This document shows, in pieces, positions 33,960-43,079 of a stretch of DNA of 57,109 nt. The notes below the pieces were generated by a model. It was not told where the DNA came from. It ran no database searches and saw only the letters and a list, made by a program, of their open reading frames with translations. The DNA is from Myxococcales bacterium. Its GTDB lineage: Bacteria > Myxococcota_A > Polyangia > Fen-1088. The translations under genes and the position numbers were made by a program. The DNA is taken from positions 1 through 57,109 of the forward strand of contig PLNW01000120.1 of assembly GCA_003142855.1 (NCBI GenBank), read 5' to 3'. Position 1 is the first letter of the stretch. Each line of letters starts with the position of its first letter.

Positions 33960-36900
33960 GAGCCCTGGCCTCCCGCGCGCTTCGCGTCCGCACAGAGCGG
34001 TTTGGAAAGCGGCAGAGTCGCGCCGTCCAGGTGCCACATCGGCGGGCCCTCGTTGAAGAGCGGCTGCTGTTTGTGGATGACCCCGGGAACGACCAAGATC
34101 CAGAAGCCCCGGCTGCCGGACAGCGTCTCGTCGTAAAGCCGTCGCGGCAGATCAAGGGCCTCGCACAGCGCGAACAGGGCGGTGTCGCCAAGAACGATGG
34201 TCTTGCCCGGACTGCCGTGTTCCTCCAGCAGGCGGAACAGAGTGGACTCTGCTGCCTCGGTCAAGGCGTCGCGCTGGGCGACGAATCGTTCGGCCCGTTC
34301 AAGCGATGGCATGTCGGCCGCATGGTCGGAGAAGAAGGCATCTTCGAACGAGACCCACTTGCCACCCAGACAGGTGGCCACTGAACGCCCCAGTTCGGGA
34401 TGGCGTTCGGGCGGCGTGACCAGCATGCGAAACCCACGTGTGCCGGCCGCATCCCGCAGCATGTCCCGGACCACTTCCTCGGGGCTGCGTGCTGTGCGAA
34501 ATGATGAAGGCAGCTCGTCGGGCGCAAGCGCGGGTGTGGCCACGATCGAGCCCGGTCGTCCGGGCAGAACGAGATCGCCTTGCACCCGGCACTCAAGCTC
34601 TCGCAGGACGGCAAGCAAATGGTCCGGGGCGGGATAGGGCGTGTGCTCGCCGAAAACGCGGCGGACGCGGCGTTCAAGATCGTCCAGCGAAACCGGGTCG
34701 CGCGCCTGTTCCAGCACGAACCCGATGCTCTGCTTCGGCTCCAGCGGTCCCATGAACAGATGGCCGGTTTCGGCGATCTGCACGTCCCCGCAAAGGCGCA
34801 CACCCAACGCCAGCGGATCTCCCTCGAAATGGGGCAGAAGACCGGCAAGGGCTTTGCGAGAAGTTTCGGGTTCGACAGGTGGCCACTGGTTGGCCAGTCG
34901 CACGGTCTCGGCGGCAAAGGCCCGCAGCGTCTCTCGATCGTAGATTGGACGCGCTACAAGCGGCTGCTCGGCGCCATCTACCTCGACCAGATGGGCTCGT
35001 CCAGAAGAGGTGCGCACCAGAAGACGGACGATGCCCGGCCCGGTCACGACCGCAGCAGGCCATTCCTCTTCGAAGCGCGCACCGATGTCGTCAAGGCGAG
35101 CGATGCCACCGAACCCATCCAGCACGCTGTCGAGGGCGTTGGTCAGGTCGGCCAGGGCGCCCAGGTCGAGCCGTTCGAGGCCAATCGACAGGTCGGTGCT
35201 CACCTGGGGCTGGCTCTTGTGCAGATCCTCAGCGATCAGCCCCTGGGGCTCAGGATCGCCGGTGATGCCAACCACGCGCTCGACCGCGATCCGCTGACCC
35301 TCATTGAGCGGTCGGGATGCCAGCTCCCAGAGCCTATCCAAGGTGTGGGCGCCTTCCGGCGTTTCAGGGCTGTGCGCACGAAACTGATGAAGCGCCTCTA
35401 CCACCTGCACAAGCCGCGTCCGGCCGATCCCAGTGACATCGAGCAGCTCGTCGCGGGTGAGCGACGCCACCGCGCCCACGGTTGGCAGATTGGCCTCGGT
35501 CAGCGCAGTTCGCAGCGCCTGGGGCAGTGGCAACTTTTCGACCGGCTCGGGCGAGTCCACCAGATCGGCCACGAGCGGCGTCTCGGTGCCCAGCCCCGGA
35601 GCCGCCGCTGCCGGCGCAACGCCCTGGCCGCGCAGGGCCTCCTGAAAGTTGATGATGTCGGATGCGGTCTTGGTGCCGATGGCGTGGATCGATCGAATGT
35701 GCGTCGGATCGAGCGCCAGAAGCTGGCCCACGGTGTGGACGCGGCTGCGAGCGAGAGCATTGATCGCCCGTCGAGAAAGCCCGGTGGAACGAAGCGAGGC
35801 CGTCGGCTCCAGGCGCTGCGGCGGCTGCGCGGGGGGCGCGGCAGCCGACTCGTCGCCCAGCGCGACCAGCAGCGCGTCCCGCATCGCACGCGCAGACGGA
35901 AAACGCTTTTCGGGAACTGGATCCAGCGCCTTGCGGAAAAACGCGGCCAATCCCGGTGGGTCGATGTCGTCCTCGCGAACAGTGGGGGTCTGGCCGGGCT
36001 CGGGCACATGGCCGTCGAAGGCGTGGCGTCCGGCGTAGAGCTCGAAGAGGCAAAGCGCCGCAGCGAAACGATCTGTGGCGTGCGTCCACCGGGCGCTGGC
36101 CGGGTCGCGATACAGCGCGGTCCCGCCGTAGGGTGCGTCCTCGGGAATTCCCGCCAGGCTGAAGTCGATGATGGTGAGGCGACCGTCGCAGACGAGCAGG
36201 TTGTCCGGCTTCAAATCCTTGTGCGTGACCGATTGCTGTTCCAGGTAGTCCAGGCCCGCGAGCAGATCCTCGGCAAGCCTGCGCTGGGCTGTCGCCTCTG
36301 GCGTCGGGTGGGTGGCCAGCCACTGGCGCAGAGTCTCGCCGCCCACGCGCTCCATCACCAGGGTCAGACGCCCCTCTACCATCTTGGTCAGGTCGATGAC
36401 CCGCACGACATTGGGGTGGTCCAGCCGAGAAAGCGTCTGGTACTCGCCTTGTAGAGCCTCCTCAGCCGCATTTTCCGAGCGAGCGATCTTGAGTGCGCGG
36501 GTGCGTCCGCTGACCAGGTGCCGGGCGGCGTAGACCACGGCCATTCCGCCCTGGCCGAGGCGCGCGACGATCTCGTAGTCAGTGCCGACTCGTGTGCCTT
36601 GCTGGAGGTTCTCGGCATCAAGCGGCGTGCGGCGGTCCAGCGAAACCCCGGGTAACGCCGGTTTAGGCTCGCGCCCATCCCGAACGGCGGTGATCGCCTC
36701 AGTCAGCGACGGAAAACGGTCGGTCGGCCGCAATTCGAGCATGCGCGCGACGGCCTCGTCGAGGCTGAGGGGAACACGCGGGGCCACATCGCGAACCCGC
36801 CGCATGAGCCGACGCGCGGCCATGAGCTGTCGGGTATTGTCAAAGAGTGGCTTGCCGGTCAGCAAGATGGCCAAGATGGCGCCCAGGCTGAACTGGTCGG

Positions 36901-38065
36901 AGGCCGGTTCGGCGCTGCTGAAGGCGTTGATCACCTCGGGCGCGGCAAAGACCAGGCGGTCGTCGGCGATCGTGGTCAGCGAAATCGTGGTGTCGAGGGT
37001 GAGCTGCTTCGCCAAATCGAAGCCCGTCACGCGGATCTGCTGGGGATCCTGCTTGTCCTCGACCAGGACGACCTCTGGCCGCAGGAGGCGATGGACCACG
37101 CCCTGGCGATGGGCCTCGTCCAGTGTCTGCGCGATTCGCATCCACAGATCGGTGCGCGTCCGAAGGTCGGCCCTTTCCTTCCCGCGAGCATCAGCCCCAT
37201 AGCGATCGATCCACGTCGGCAGCGTGATGCCCTTGAAGTACTCGAAGGGCAGCACGATCCCGGCCTCGTCGGAAAATGGCTGGTCCGCGCTGCGGATCCC
37301 CTCGCTGCGTCCCAGGCGCCCGAGAACCTGCGCCTCCCATCGAGCGCGTTCTTGGATGCGTTCGCGCTGCGCATCGGTTGCCAGCGCCGGCACACTGTAG
37401 ATGCGTAGCACGCGGTCGGCGGACGACAGGGTGTTGTGTCCAAGCAGTTCGGTGTACGTGTCGTGGTGACTGAGCGTCTCGACGATTTCGTACTCGCGCA
37501 CGCGCCGCACCGGCTTGGTCCCGGCTGGCACGCCGGTCAGGACGCGGAGAAGATCCTTCTCGGCGGTGGAGGTTGCCGCAGGCGAGGTCCGACCACTGAG
37601 CCGTTCGACGAGTGCAGGATCTTGCAGGGCTGAAAGGATGGTCTTTCGGGTGTGGATTCGGTCCTTGCTGGCCGGACCGCGAACCCCCACGTCCGTGGTA
37701 GCGGAAAGAAATACCAGGCCTTCCACCCAAAGCTGACCGGCGCGGTAGCTTTCGCGCTTGAGCTGGCTCTTGAGGGCCTGCGCGGTGACACGGTTTCGCC
37801 TGAGCGGGCTGGGCACGGGGTTCGGGATGTACCAGTCGTGGTCGGTGCCCTCGATGCGCCCTCGGTAGGACTTGATCTCGACCACGAAGACGGCGTGAGG
37901 AGCAACGACCACGGCGTCCAGCTCGTAGATGACGCCGCTACGCTCGACCAGCCAGGTGTTGCCGTAGACGGTGTAGTCGGACGAGAGGCCCTCGACCAGG
38001 AACCGGAGCGCCTGGCGCTCGGCATCGTGCGCGGAGTCCCCTACCGGAATGAAATGCGCAGCCAT
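33956..38065 (-). CDS. pglW: BREX type 2 kinase PglW (NERD, pseudokinase, kinase, HhH)
   Basis: 1369 residues from the ATG at 38065. Residues 15-100 are a NERD domain with a PD-(D/E)xK-like set D50...E63-x-K65 (ELDAVVVAPHAVFVVEIKSY). Residues about 195-455 are a first kinase fold whose catalytic loop reads HRLLRPE (325-331) and whose DFG reads GFD, so it should be inactive. Residues about 497-760 are a second, intact kinase: GQGGMAVVY, ALKIA, HKDLKPDN (615-622) and DFS. Helix-hairpin-helix repeats follow (LTRDELLDVTGIGRTRLVQV). The C-terminal 450 residues are unassigned. PglW is the type 2 hallmark. It overlaps the AlbA_2 gene by ATGA and starts two bases after the head gene's TAG. Confidence 0.92.
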   Translation of the reverse strand: MAAHFIPVGDSAHDAERQALRFLVEGLSSDYTVYGNTWLVERSGVIYELDAVVVAPHAVFVVEIKSYRGRIEGTDHDWYIPNPVPSPLRRNRVTAQALKSQLKRESYRAGQLWVEGLVFLSATTDVGVRGPASKDRIHTRKTILSALQDPALVERLSGRTSPAATSTAEKDLLRVLTGVPAGTKPVRRVREYEIVETLSHHDTYTELLGHNTLSSADRVLRIYSVPALATDAQRERIQERARWEAQVLGRLGRSEGIRSADQPFSDEAGIVLPFEYFKGITLPTWIDRYGADARGKERADLRTRTDLWMRIAQTLDEAHRQGVVHRLLRPEVVLVEDKQDPQQIRVTGFDLAKQLTLDTTISLTTIADDRLVFAAPEVINAFSSAEPASDQFSLGAILAILLTGKPLFDNTRQLMAARRLMRRVRDVAPRVPLSLDEAVARMLELRPTDRFPSLTEAITAVRDGREPKPALPGVSLDRRTPLDAENLQQGTRVGTDYEIVARLGQGGMAVVYAARHLVSGRTRALKIARSENAAEEALQGEYQTLSRLDHPNVVRVIDLTKMVEGRLTLVMERVGGETLRQWLATHPTPEATAQRRLAEDLLAGLDYLEQQSVTHKDLKPDNLLVCDGRLTIIDFSLAGIPEDAPYGGTALYRDPASARWTHATDRFAAALCLFELYAGRHAFDGHVPEPGQTPTVREDDIDPPGLAAFFRKALDPVPEKRFPSARAMRDALLVALGDESAAAPPAQPPQRLEPTASLRSTGLSRRAINALARSRVHTVGQLLALDPTHIRSIHAIGTKTASDIINFQEALRGQGVAPAAAAPGLGTETPLVADLVDSPEPVEKLPLPQALRTALTEANLPTVGAVASLTRDELLDVTGIGRTRLVQVVEALHQFRAHSPETPEGAHTLDRLWELASRPLNEGQRIAVERVVGITGDPEPQGLIAEDLHKSQPQVSTDLSIGLERLDLGALADLTNALDSVLDGFGGIARLDDIGARFEEEWPAAVVTGPGIVRLLVRTSSGRAHLVEVDGAEQPLVARPIYDRETLRAFAAETVRLANQWPPVEPETSRKALAGLLPHFEGDPLALGVRLCGDVQIAETGHLFMGPLEPKQSIGFVLEQARDPVSLDDLERRVRRVFGEHTPYPAPDHLLAVLRELECRVQGDLVLPGRPGSIVATPALAPDELPSSFRTARSPEEVVRDMLRDAAGTRGFRMLVTPPERHPELGRSVATCLGGKWVSFEDAFFSDHAADMPSLERAERFVAQRDALTEAAESTLFRLLEEHGSPGKTIVLGDTALFALCEALDLPRRLYDETLSGSRGFWILVVPGVIHKQQPLFNEGPPMWHLDGATLPLSKPLCADAKRAGGQGS

Positions 38066-38067
38066 CG

Positions 38068-38817
38068 CTATACCAGCAGGATCTTGGCCGTCGGGAACCA
38101 GATGGCGAGCTGGTCCCGAACCCGGTAAAGGCCGCCCTTGTCCGGGTGAACCCCAATCACGAAATCGAAAGTGCGCTGGCGGAGCGCGTGGCTGGCGTCG
38201 CGGAGGTCGTCGGGCGCGACGCGAGTGATGAAGTCGGGATGAGGCGCGCCGAGTTCGAGGGCGATCACACCGGCAAGCGCCAACTCTTGCCAGGATCCGC
38301 AAGCGATCGCGAAGTTGTCCTGAAGTGTGAGATCCCGCTGGCTCGACACCAAATGGTGGGCAAGCTGGCCGCCGGTGCCGGGGAGTTCCAGCACCTTCTG
38401 GTGCGCCTTGACCACATGCAGGTCCGAGCGAGCCAACCTGGTCGAGACACCCAGCAGCCGCGCCTGCTCGCCGACGTAGTCCGCGCCGGCGGCCTTGAGG
38501 TCGATGGATGGAATCGCGCGCAGCCAGTCGCTGGCCACGCCATCCGAGAGCCGGTCAAGTCGCAGGTGATCCCCAACCTGGGCCGGATCAAACGGAACGC
38601 GGTGAAGCACCGCCGCGTCCTCGAACAACAGCGCCACCAGATCCCCGGCCGTCAGGCGACCGCGAAAACGCGACCAGGTGGCCAGGTTGGGTTCGGTAAG
38701 CCGCTGAGGACGGCGCCCGGCAGCCTCATCCCGAGCCAGCGCGTGCAGGAGTGCAGCCGCCCAGGTGCCGGTCGGCCGCTGCTCCTCGCTCAAGCGGGAC
38801 ACGTCGAAGCCCGGCAT
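38068..38817 (-). CDS. hypothetical protein at the head of the BREX operon
   Basis: 249 residues, ATG overlapping the stop of a 29-codon leader ORF (TGATG). The protein is alpha/beta with no membrane segment: FDVSRLSEEQRPTGTWAAALLHALA, FRGRLTAGDLVALLFEDAAVLHR, LALAGVIALELGAPHPDFITRV and a strand-rich C-terminus FDFVIGVHPDKGGLYRVRDQLAIWFP. It is translationally linked to pglW. I do not recognise the family. The position suggests a BREX-specific regulator or a partner of PglW. Confidence 0.7.
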   Translation of the reverse strand: MPGFDVSRLSEEQRPTGTWAAALLHALARDEAAGRRPQRLTEPNLATWSRFRGRLTAGDLVALLFEDAAVLHRVPFDPAQVGDHLRLDRLSDGVASDWLRAIPSIDLKAAGADYVGEQARLLGVSTRLARSDLHVVKAHQKVLELPGTGGQLAHHLVSSQRDLTLQDNFAIACGSWQELALAGVIALELGAPHPDFITRVAPDDLRDASHALRQRTFDFVIGVHPDKGGLYRVRDQLAIWFPTAKILLV

Positions 38818-38906
38818 CAGCGAAGTCCCATGGTGGTCGTCTCGGCGCCCTCGCGAAAGCCATAACGCCTCGCGAATTCGTCCAATGAGAACAAAGGGTT
38901 AGGCAT
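38817..38906 (-). CDS. 29-residue leader ORF of the BREX operon
   Basis: An ATG at 38906 opens a 29-codon frame (MPNPLFSLDEFARRYGFREG... ending GLR) whose TGA overlaps the next ATG as TGATG. The peptide is compact and protein-like, with one amphipathic helix (SLDEFARRYGF). A weak GAAGAATGGA lies upstream in place of a clear ribosome-binding site. It may be a real micro-protein or a translational leader controlling the head gene. Confidence 0.45.
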   Translation of the reverse strand: MPNPLFSLDEFARRYGFREGAETTTMGLR

Positions 38907-38930
38907 GATCCATTCTTCAGCGCCGCCGGC

Positions 38931-38942
38931 CGGGCATGCCCG
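38931..38942. promoter_or_regulatory. 12-bp perfect palindrome upstream of the BREX operon
   Basis: CGGGCATGCCCG is a perfect palindrome 25 bases before the leader ORF start, in the region that must hold the BREX promoter. It could be an operator. No convincing -35/-10 pair was identified. Confidence 0.35.
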
Positions 38943-39140
38943 ATCCGACGCGCAAGAATGGTATCACGAGGGGCTGACACACTGAAGGGGCGGCCGGACA
39001 GGGCGAAATGGCGCTCCTTGACACGACAAAGCGCTTGGTGGAGTTTGTGGCCAGGACGCAGGTGACCGCGTTGTGGGCGGGAGGGCAGCGTCGGCGGAAG
39101 AAGAAGGCGGATTTCCGATGGAACGTACAGGGGGAAAACC

Positions 39141-40190
39141 ATGGAGCACGACTTTTCGTCTACCTTTGTGAGGCCGGACGCGGCAGCGCATGATTTTCAG
39201 GAAGTCTGGGCCGGACTGTGCCGCGATCTTCTCATCGCCGAGTTCGGAGCGAAGGACCTCATCCGTTTGGACGCGTCCGAGTGCGGTTTGGACCTTCTCG
39301 ACCGCACGACGGGCACGGGATTCCGATTCTTTGGCATCGAGAATCCCAATGTCGGCGAATTGGCGGTCGATCCAGCCGTGGAGTCAATGCAACTGGCCGA
39401 GGCACATCGCGAACAACTGGGATGGCACCGGTACGTTCTGGCAACCAACGTGGGCTATTCGCAGGAGGCCATCGAGACGCTCACGGCGAAGCGTCGGGAG
39501 ATATCGCCTCGGGCAGACGACCTGGAATTCTTCGATCCGCGCTGTTGGAGCGCGCTCTGCGCAAAGCATGGACAGGTTGTGCGCAACTGGTTCGACTATC
39601 GCGTGCGCACCACCCCGGAAGCAGTCATCCAGGCCTTTCGAACCGAGGGGTACTTCGACCGCAAGATCGAGGAGTACCAGGCCAAGATGAAGGCCACAGA
39701 GTACCACGTGGTGCTGACCAACAACCGCACCCCGCTGGAACTCGAGATCCCATTCGCCCCCGACCTGTCAGTGGAGAACCTGCTGGACGTTGGGAAGATC
39801 CTGCTCCGACTTGGCCTCGACTCCACTCCGTTTCCTGACCTGGGCACCTCAGCTCGTTTGAGCTTGTCCATCACCATCGACGGCATGGCTCAGTCTTTCA
39901 ACAAGACACTTTCGGAAATTGGAATTCACTCGGGCGGAGAACTTCAACTGTGGGTGAAAGTCATTTGGCAGGAGGAATCTCACGACAAGACCGACGGAGG
40001 TGACGAGGAACAACGTCTTTCGAAGCTGCTGCGCAGAGGATCCATCGCGCCATTCGCAGGTTTTCACCTTCACACGATTCATTCGATTTGTGCGCCAATT
40101 AGTAGCGCAGCTGCGCGCGAAGACCTCCAGCACCTTTGCGTTCGCATTTGCGGCACCCTCAATATCATTGAGGTTTTGGCTGGCGGGTGA
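39141..40190 (+). CDS. REase-like/YukD-like beta-grasp protein, 3' end replaced by IS
   Basis: 349 residues as read. The N-terminal half (FQEVWAGLCRDLLIAEFGAKDLIRL, GLDLLDRTTGTGFRFFGIE, HRYVLATNVGYSQEAIE) resembles a Mrr-like restriction-endonuclease fold, but the usual catalytic Lys of the QxK strand is not evident. Residues about 202-292 look like a YukD/EsaB ubiquitin-like beta-grasp: EYHVVLTNNRTPLELEIPF, ENLLDVGKILLRLG, LSLSITIDG, NKTLSEIGIHSGGELQLWVKV. From codon 323 onward the frame runs into the inverted repeat of an IS at 40108, so the original C-terminus is lost and the last about 27 residues are IS-derived. An upstream purine-rich AGGGGGAAAACC precedes the ATG. Divergent from the BREX operon. 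Confidence 0.65.
   Translation: MEHDFSSTFVRPDAAAHDFQEVWAGLCRDLLIAEFGAKDLIRLDASECGLDLLDRTTGTGFRFFGIENPNVGELAVDPAVESMQLAEAHREQLGWHRYVLATNVGYSQEAIETLTAKRREISPRADDLEFFDPRCWSALCAKHGQVVRNWFDYRVRTTPEAVIQAFRTEGYFDRKIEEYQAKMKATEYHVVLTNNRTPLELEIPFAPDLSVENLLDVGKILLRLGLDSTPFPDLGTSARLSLSITIDGMAQSFNKTLSEIGIHSGGELQLWVKVIWQEESHDKTDGGDEEQRLSKLLRRGSIAPFAGFHLHTIHSICAPISSAAAREDLQHLCVRICGTLNIIEVLAGG
40108..40126 (+). repeat. left inverted repeat of the outer IS
   Basis: The 19-base CAGCTGCGCGCGAAGACCT mirrors 44105-44123 with a single mismatch, defining the probable left end of the outer IS inside the 39141 reading frame. Confidence 0.7.
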
Positions 40191-40980
40191 CGTCCGGCGG
40201 GTGATCCTTTCGTGATGATCAACACCCTCCCGGCTGCGTCACAGACGCGCCGCGTGTACGACCATCGCATCCGGGAGCAGGTCCTCCGGACGGGCATCAG
40301 GTGTTTGCCCAGGCACCTCGCCATCCCGCGATCCACCGTTGGTACCTGGCGTCGGCGCGGTCTGCGCCCTGTCGTCACCATCGAGCCGTTCGACCAGGAC
40401 CGGCAGCAGTTGCTCGACACCATCGCGAAGCTTGATCGGCGAGCGCGAGTCCTCGCGGCCGTTGTCCGGATCCTTCTGGCACTACTCCGCGCTTCTGGCT
40501 TCAGCCTGGCTGGTGGCCAGCGGCTTCCCGAAGGCAACGCCAAGGCCGCTATCCTACGCGCCATCACCAGCGCAAACCCATTCCTCCCTCTCGCCATGAT
40601 CTTGCGGATCGCGCACCTCGAGCCCGGGCGATACCACGTATGGAAGCGCGCCTCCAGGGTAGTCTGCGGTCTGGACGACCGTTCCTCCTGCCCGCATACC
40701 AGCCCGAGCCAGCTTCTGCCCGCCGAAGTCGCCAACATCAAGGACATGGTGCTCGCGCCGGAATACCGGCACATGCCTGTGAGCACCCTGGCGGCGTATG
40801 CCCAGCGCATTGGCAAGGTCTTCGCCTCGCCCAGCACCTGGGGCAAACTCATCCGTGAACGCGGTTGGCTGCGGCCGCGCCAGCGCGTTCATCCAGCCAA
40901 ACCAACTCTCGGCGTGCGCGCAACTGCACCCAATGAAGTTTGGCACATCGACACTACGATCCTGAAGCTGCTCGACGGCA

Positions 40981-40988
40981 CAAGGGCG
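40981..40988. repeat. 8-bp target-site duplication, left
   Basis: CAAGGGCG directly precedes the IS66 left end and is repeated at 43504-43511. Eight bases is the standard IS66-family duplication, which shows that the insertion is intact and recent enough to be unmutated. Confidence 0.93.
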
Positions 40989-41069
40989 GTATCCGTCCGG
41001 AGGAGCGCGTAGGGCGAGTGACGGGAGGTTGGCGTAGTTCTGGCAGGGCCGCGGGGGGCGCCGGCGAGG

Positions 41070-42689
41070 TCAGGTCCGCTGGCCGAGCACGACCTGGCGG
41101 AAGACGTTGGCGGCTAGGGCCTGCTGCACCTCGGACTGCGCCAGGGTTTGGGTCCAGTTGACCGGCGCCAGGTCCAGCACGCGGTGCTTTGGCCAGCGCG
41201 GCAGCAGGCACAGTAGGTCGCGCATGTACCCCAGGGGCTCGATCCGGTGAATGCGGCAGCTCGCCAGCAGCGACACGAAGATCGTGTTGATCTCGGCGCC
41301 GTCCTCACTGCCGCAGAAGAGCCAATTTCGTCTTCCGACCACTTGCCGGCGCAGGTTCAACTCCGAGATGTTGTTGTGCATGGGCAAGCTGCCGTCATCG
41401 AGGAACCGCATCAACGCGGCCTTCTGGTTGACGGCGTACTGGATGGCATCGGCCACTGGTGACTCGTCCAGAACACGTCCCTGCTCCGCCGCGCACCAGG
41501 TAAAGAAGGCTTCCACAATTGGCTTCGATTTCTCTTGGCGCACCTCGCGCTTCTTCTTGCGAGGCGAGCTGGCAATTGTCCGCTCGATGCGAAAGAGCGA
41601 GCCGATGTACACCAGGGCGATGTTGGCGCGCTCGGGGTCCGAGCCAAGCGCCTTCCACCAATACCTTCTGGCATGAGCCCAACAGCCAACCTCGACGACG
41701 TTGCCGGTCTTGTACAGGTGGTCGTACACGATGTGTGCGTCCGCGACCAGATGCCCGTGATAGCCAGGCAGCAGTTTGTCGACCGCTGCCCCGTCGTGGC
41801 TCTCCGAATAGCGAAACAGTACATGTCGGTCGGGCGCCACCAGCACCCAGAAATGCCCATTGTGGCAACGCTCTTTGGCCAGCACCAGTACCCCGGTTGC
41901 ATCCACGCACAGGTACGGCGAGCCCAGCGCGTCGTTGAACATCGCTTCGTGCAGAGGCCGCGCCAGCCCGCCAAGCTCGCCGTGCCAGGTGCACAGAGTC
42001 GACCGCGACAGCTCCAACCCATCGCGCGCGTAGACCGCTTCCAGCCGGTTGAGCGGCTGATGGTCCTGCCAGCGCCGCACGATGGTGTCGGCTAGAAAAC
42101 CCGGCCCGGCGCTGCCACGTTCGATGGGCAGCTCTACCGTCTCGCCCACCAGCACCTCGGTCTCGCCACCACGCTCCCGGTCCTTGCGCGCAAACTTCTT
42201 GTACACCAGCTTCACCGCGACGACGGCGGCCGGCCGCCGTTCCAGAACCTCGCGTGTCTCGCTGCCGATGCACTCGAACGCATCCGGCTCGCGCTCCACC
42301 TCGGGCGGCACAATCTCGATCTCAACCCGTGGCAGTTCCACCGGCAGAGGCTTGCGTACTGGCTTGCACCGCGTGTGCTCCTTCACCAGCTGCTTCTCGA
42401 CTGCGGCAGCGGCTGCCTCGGCCTCGGATGAGCTGTCCGCCCCTGCCATTGCCATCCCCAGAATCGCCAACGAGAGTTGGGCATCGTTTCGCGGCAGGCG
42501 CTCTGCCTTCTGCCCCAGTAGGCCGCGCCGCAAACGCTCGTTCTCTTCTTTCAGGTGCAACACCAGCTTCCGGTACTCGTCGCGCTCGCCCTCCACCTTT
42601 CGCAGTTGCGCCGTCTGCTCGTTCAACTGGACGGCGAAGTGTGCGAGTCGCGCCTCGATCGTATCGTCGGTGCTCGTCGCTTCACTCAC
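41070..42689 (-). CDS. tnpC: IS66 transposase TnpC
   Basis: 539 residues, the usual length for the IS66 ORF3. It has a leading leucine-rich coiled coil (LAHFAVQLNEQTAQLRKVEGE), a basic/zinc-like region, then the DDE transposase core with YLCVDATGVLVLAKE, VLFRYSESHDGAAVDKLL, HLVADAHIVYDHLY and GCWAHARRYWWKA. LPMHNNISELNLRRQVVGRRNW follows near the C-terminus, the Asn-Asn/Glu region typical of IS66. The gene is separated from tnpB by 33 bases. Nothing suggests a frameshift. Confidence 0.95.
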   Translation of the reverse strand: MSEATSTDDTIEARLAHFAVQLNEQTAQLRKVEGERDEYRKLVLHLKEENERLRRGLLGQKAERLPRNDAQLSLAILGMAMAGADSSSEAEAAAAAVEKQLVKEHTRCKPVRKPLPVELPRVEIEIVPPEVEREPDAFECIGSETREVLERRPAAVVAVKLVYKKFARKDRERGGETEVLVGETVELPIERGSAGPGFLADTIVRRWQDHQPLNRLEAVYARDGLELSRSTLCTWHGELGGLARPLHEAMFNDALGSPYLCVDATGVLVLAKERCHNGHFWVLVAPDRHVLFRYSESHDGAAVDKLLPGYHGHLVADAHIVYDHLYKTGNVVEVGCWAHARRYWWKALGSDPERANIALVYIGSLFRIERTIASSPRKKKREVRQEKSKPIVEAFFTWCAAEQGRVLDESPVADAIQYAVNQKAALMRFLDDGSLPMHNNISELNLRRQVVGRRNWLFCGSEDGAEINTIFVSLLASCRIHRIEPLGYMRDLLCLLPRWPKHRVLDLAPVNWTQTLAQSEVQQALAANVFRQVVLGQRT

Positions 42690-42722
42690 GCTTTCGACAA
42701 ATGATCCCCTCGGATCAATCTG

Positions 42723-43079
42723 TCAAGCATTTGTGTGCAACTCATTGTTCTTTTTTCGTCGCCGGCCTTCGCGCGCGACGCCGGTCAGCAGATGCCCCAG
42801 CGCAGAGGCATCGATCCGGAGAAACGCGCTGCCATCTGTCCCGACCGGAACCTCGAACACTGCCCTGTGAAGACGTTTGTACAGGATGCACAGCCCGTGG
42901 CCCTCAAACCACAACACCTTCACCCGGGTTGCCGATCTTCCGGCGAAGACGAAGAGCGCACCGCCGGCCGCTGGGTCTTGCCCGATCTTTTCGCGCGCCA
43001 CTTGCGCCAGTCGGTCAAACCCAAACCTCATATCCACGGGCGCCACGCACACGAAAATCCGAACCTCCGCCGGGATCAC
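42723..43079 (-). CDS. tnpB: IS66 accessory protein TnpB
   Basis: 118 residues with the family signature IFVCVAPVDMRFGFDRLAQVARE, then GGALFVFAGRSATRVKVLWFEGHGLCILYKRL. This is the IS66 ORF2 protein, needed for transposition although its biochemical role is unclear. It overlaps tnpA by four bases (ATGA). Confidence 0.95.
   Translation of the reverse strand: MIPAEVRIFVCVAPVDMRFGFDRLAQVAREKIGQDPAAGGALFVFAGRSATRVKVLWFEGHGLCILYKRLHRAVFEVPVGTDGSAFLRIDASALGHLLTGVAREGRRRKKNNELHTNA

Noticed and set aside
34580..36454. 624-codon open frame on the plus strand opposite pglW
   Set aside because: It lies wholly antisense to the clear kinase and HhH domains of pglW, is rich in Arg/Gly/Gln typical of GC-rich shadow frames, and has no ribosome-binding site.
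38726..39142. 138-codon minus-strand frame upstream of the BREX head gene
   Set aside because: Most of it is Arg/Pro-rich shadow; only the separate 29-codon frame within this region shows coupling to the operon.
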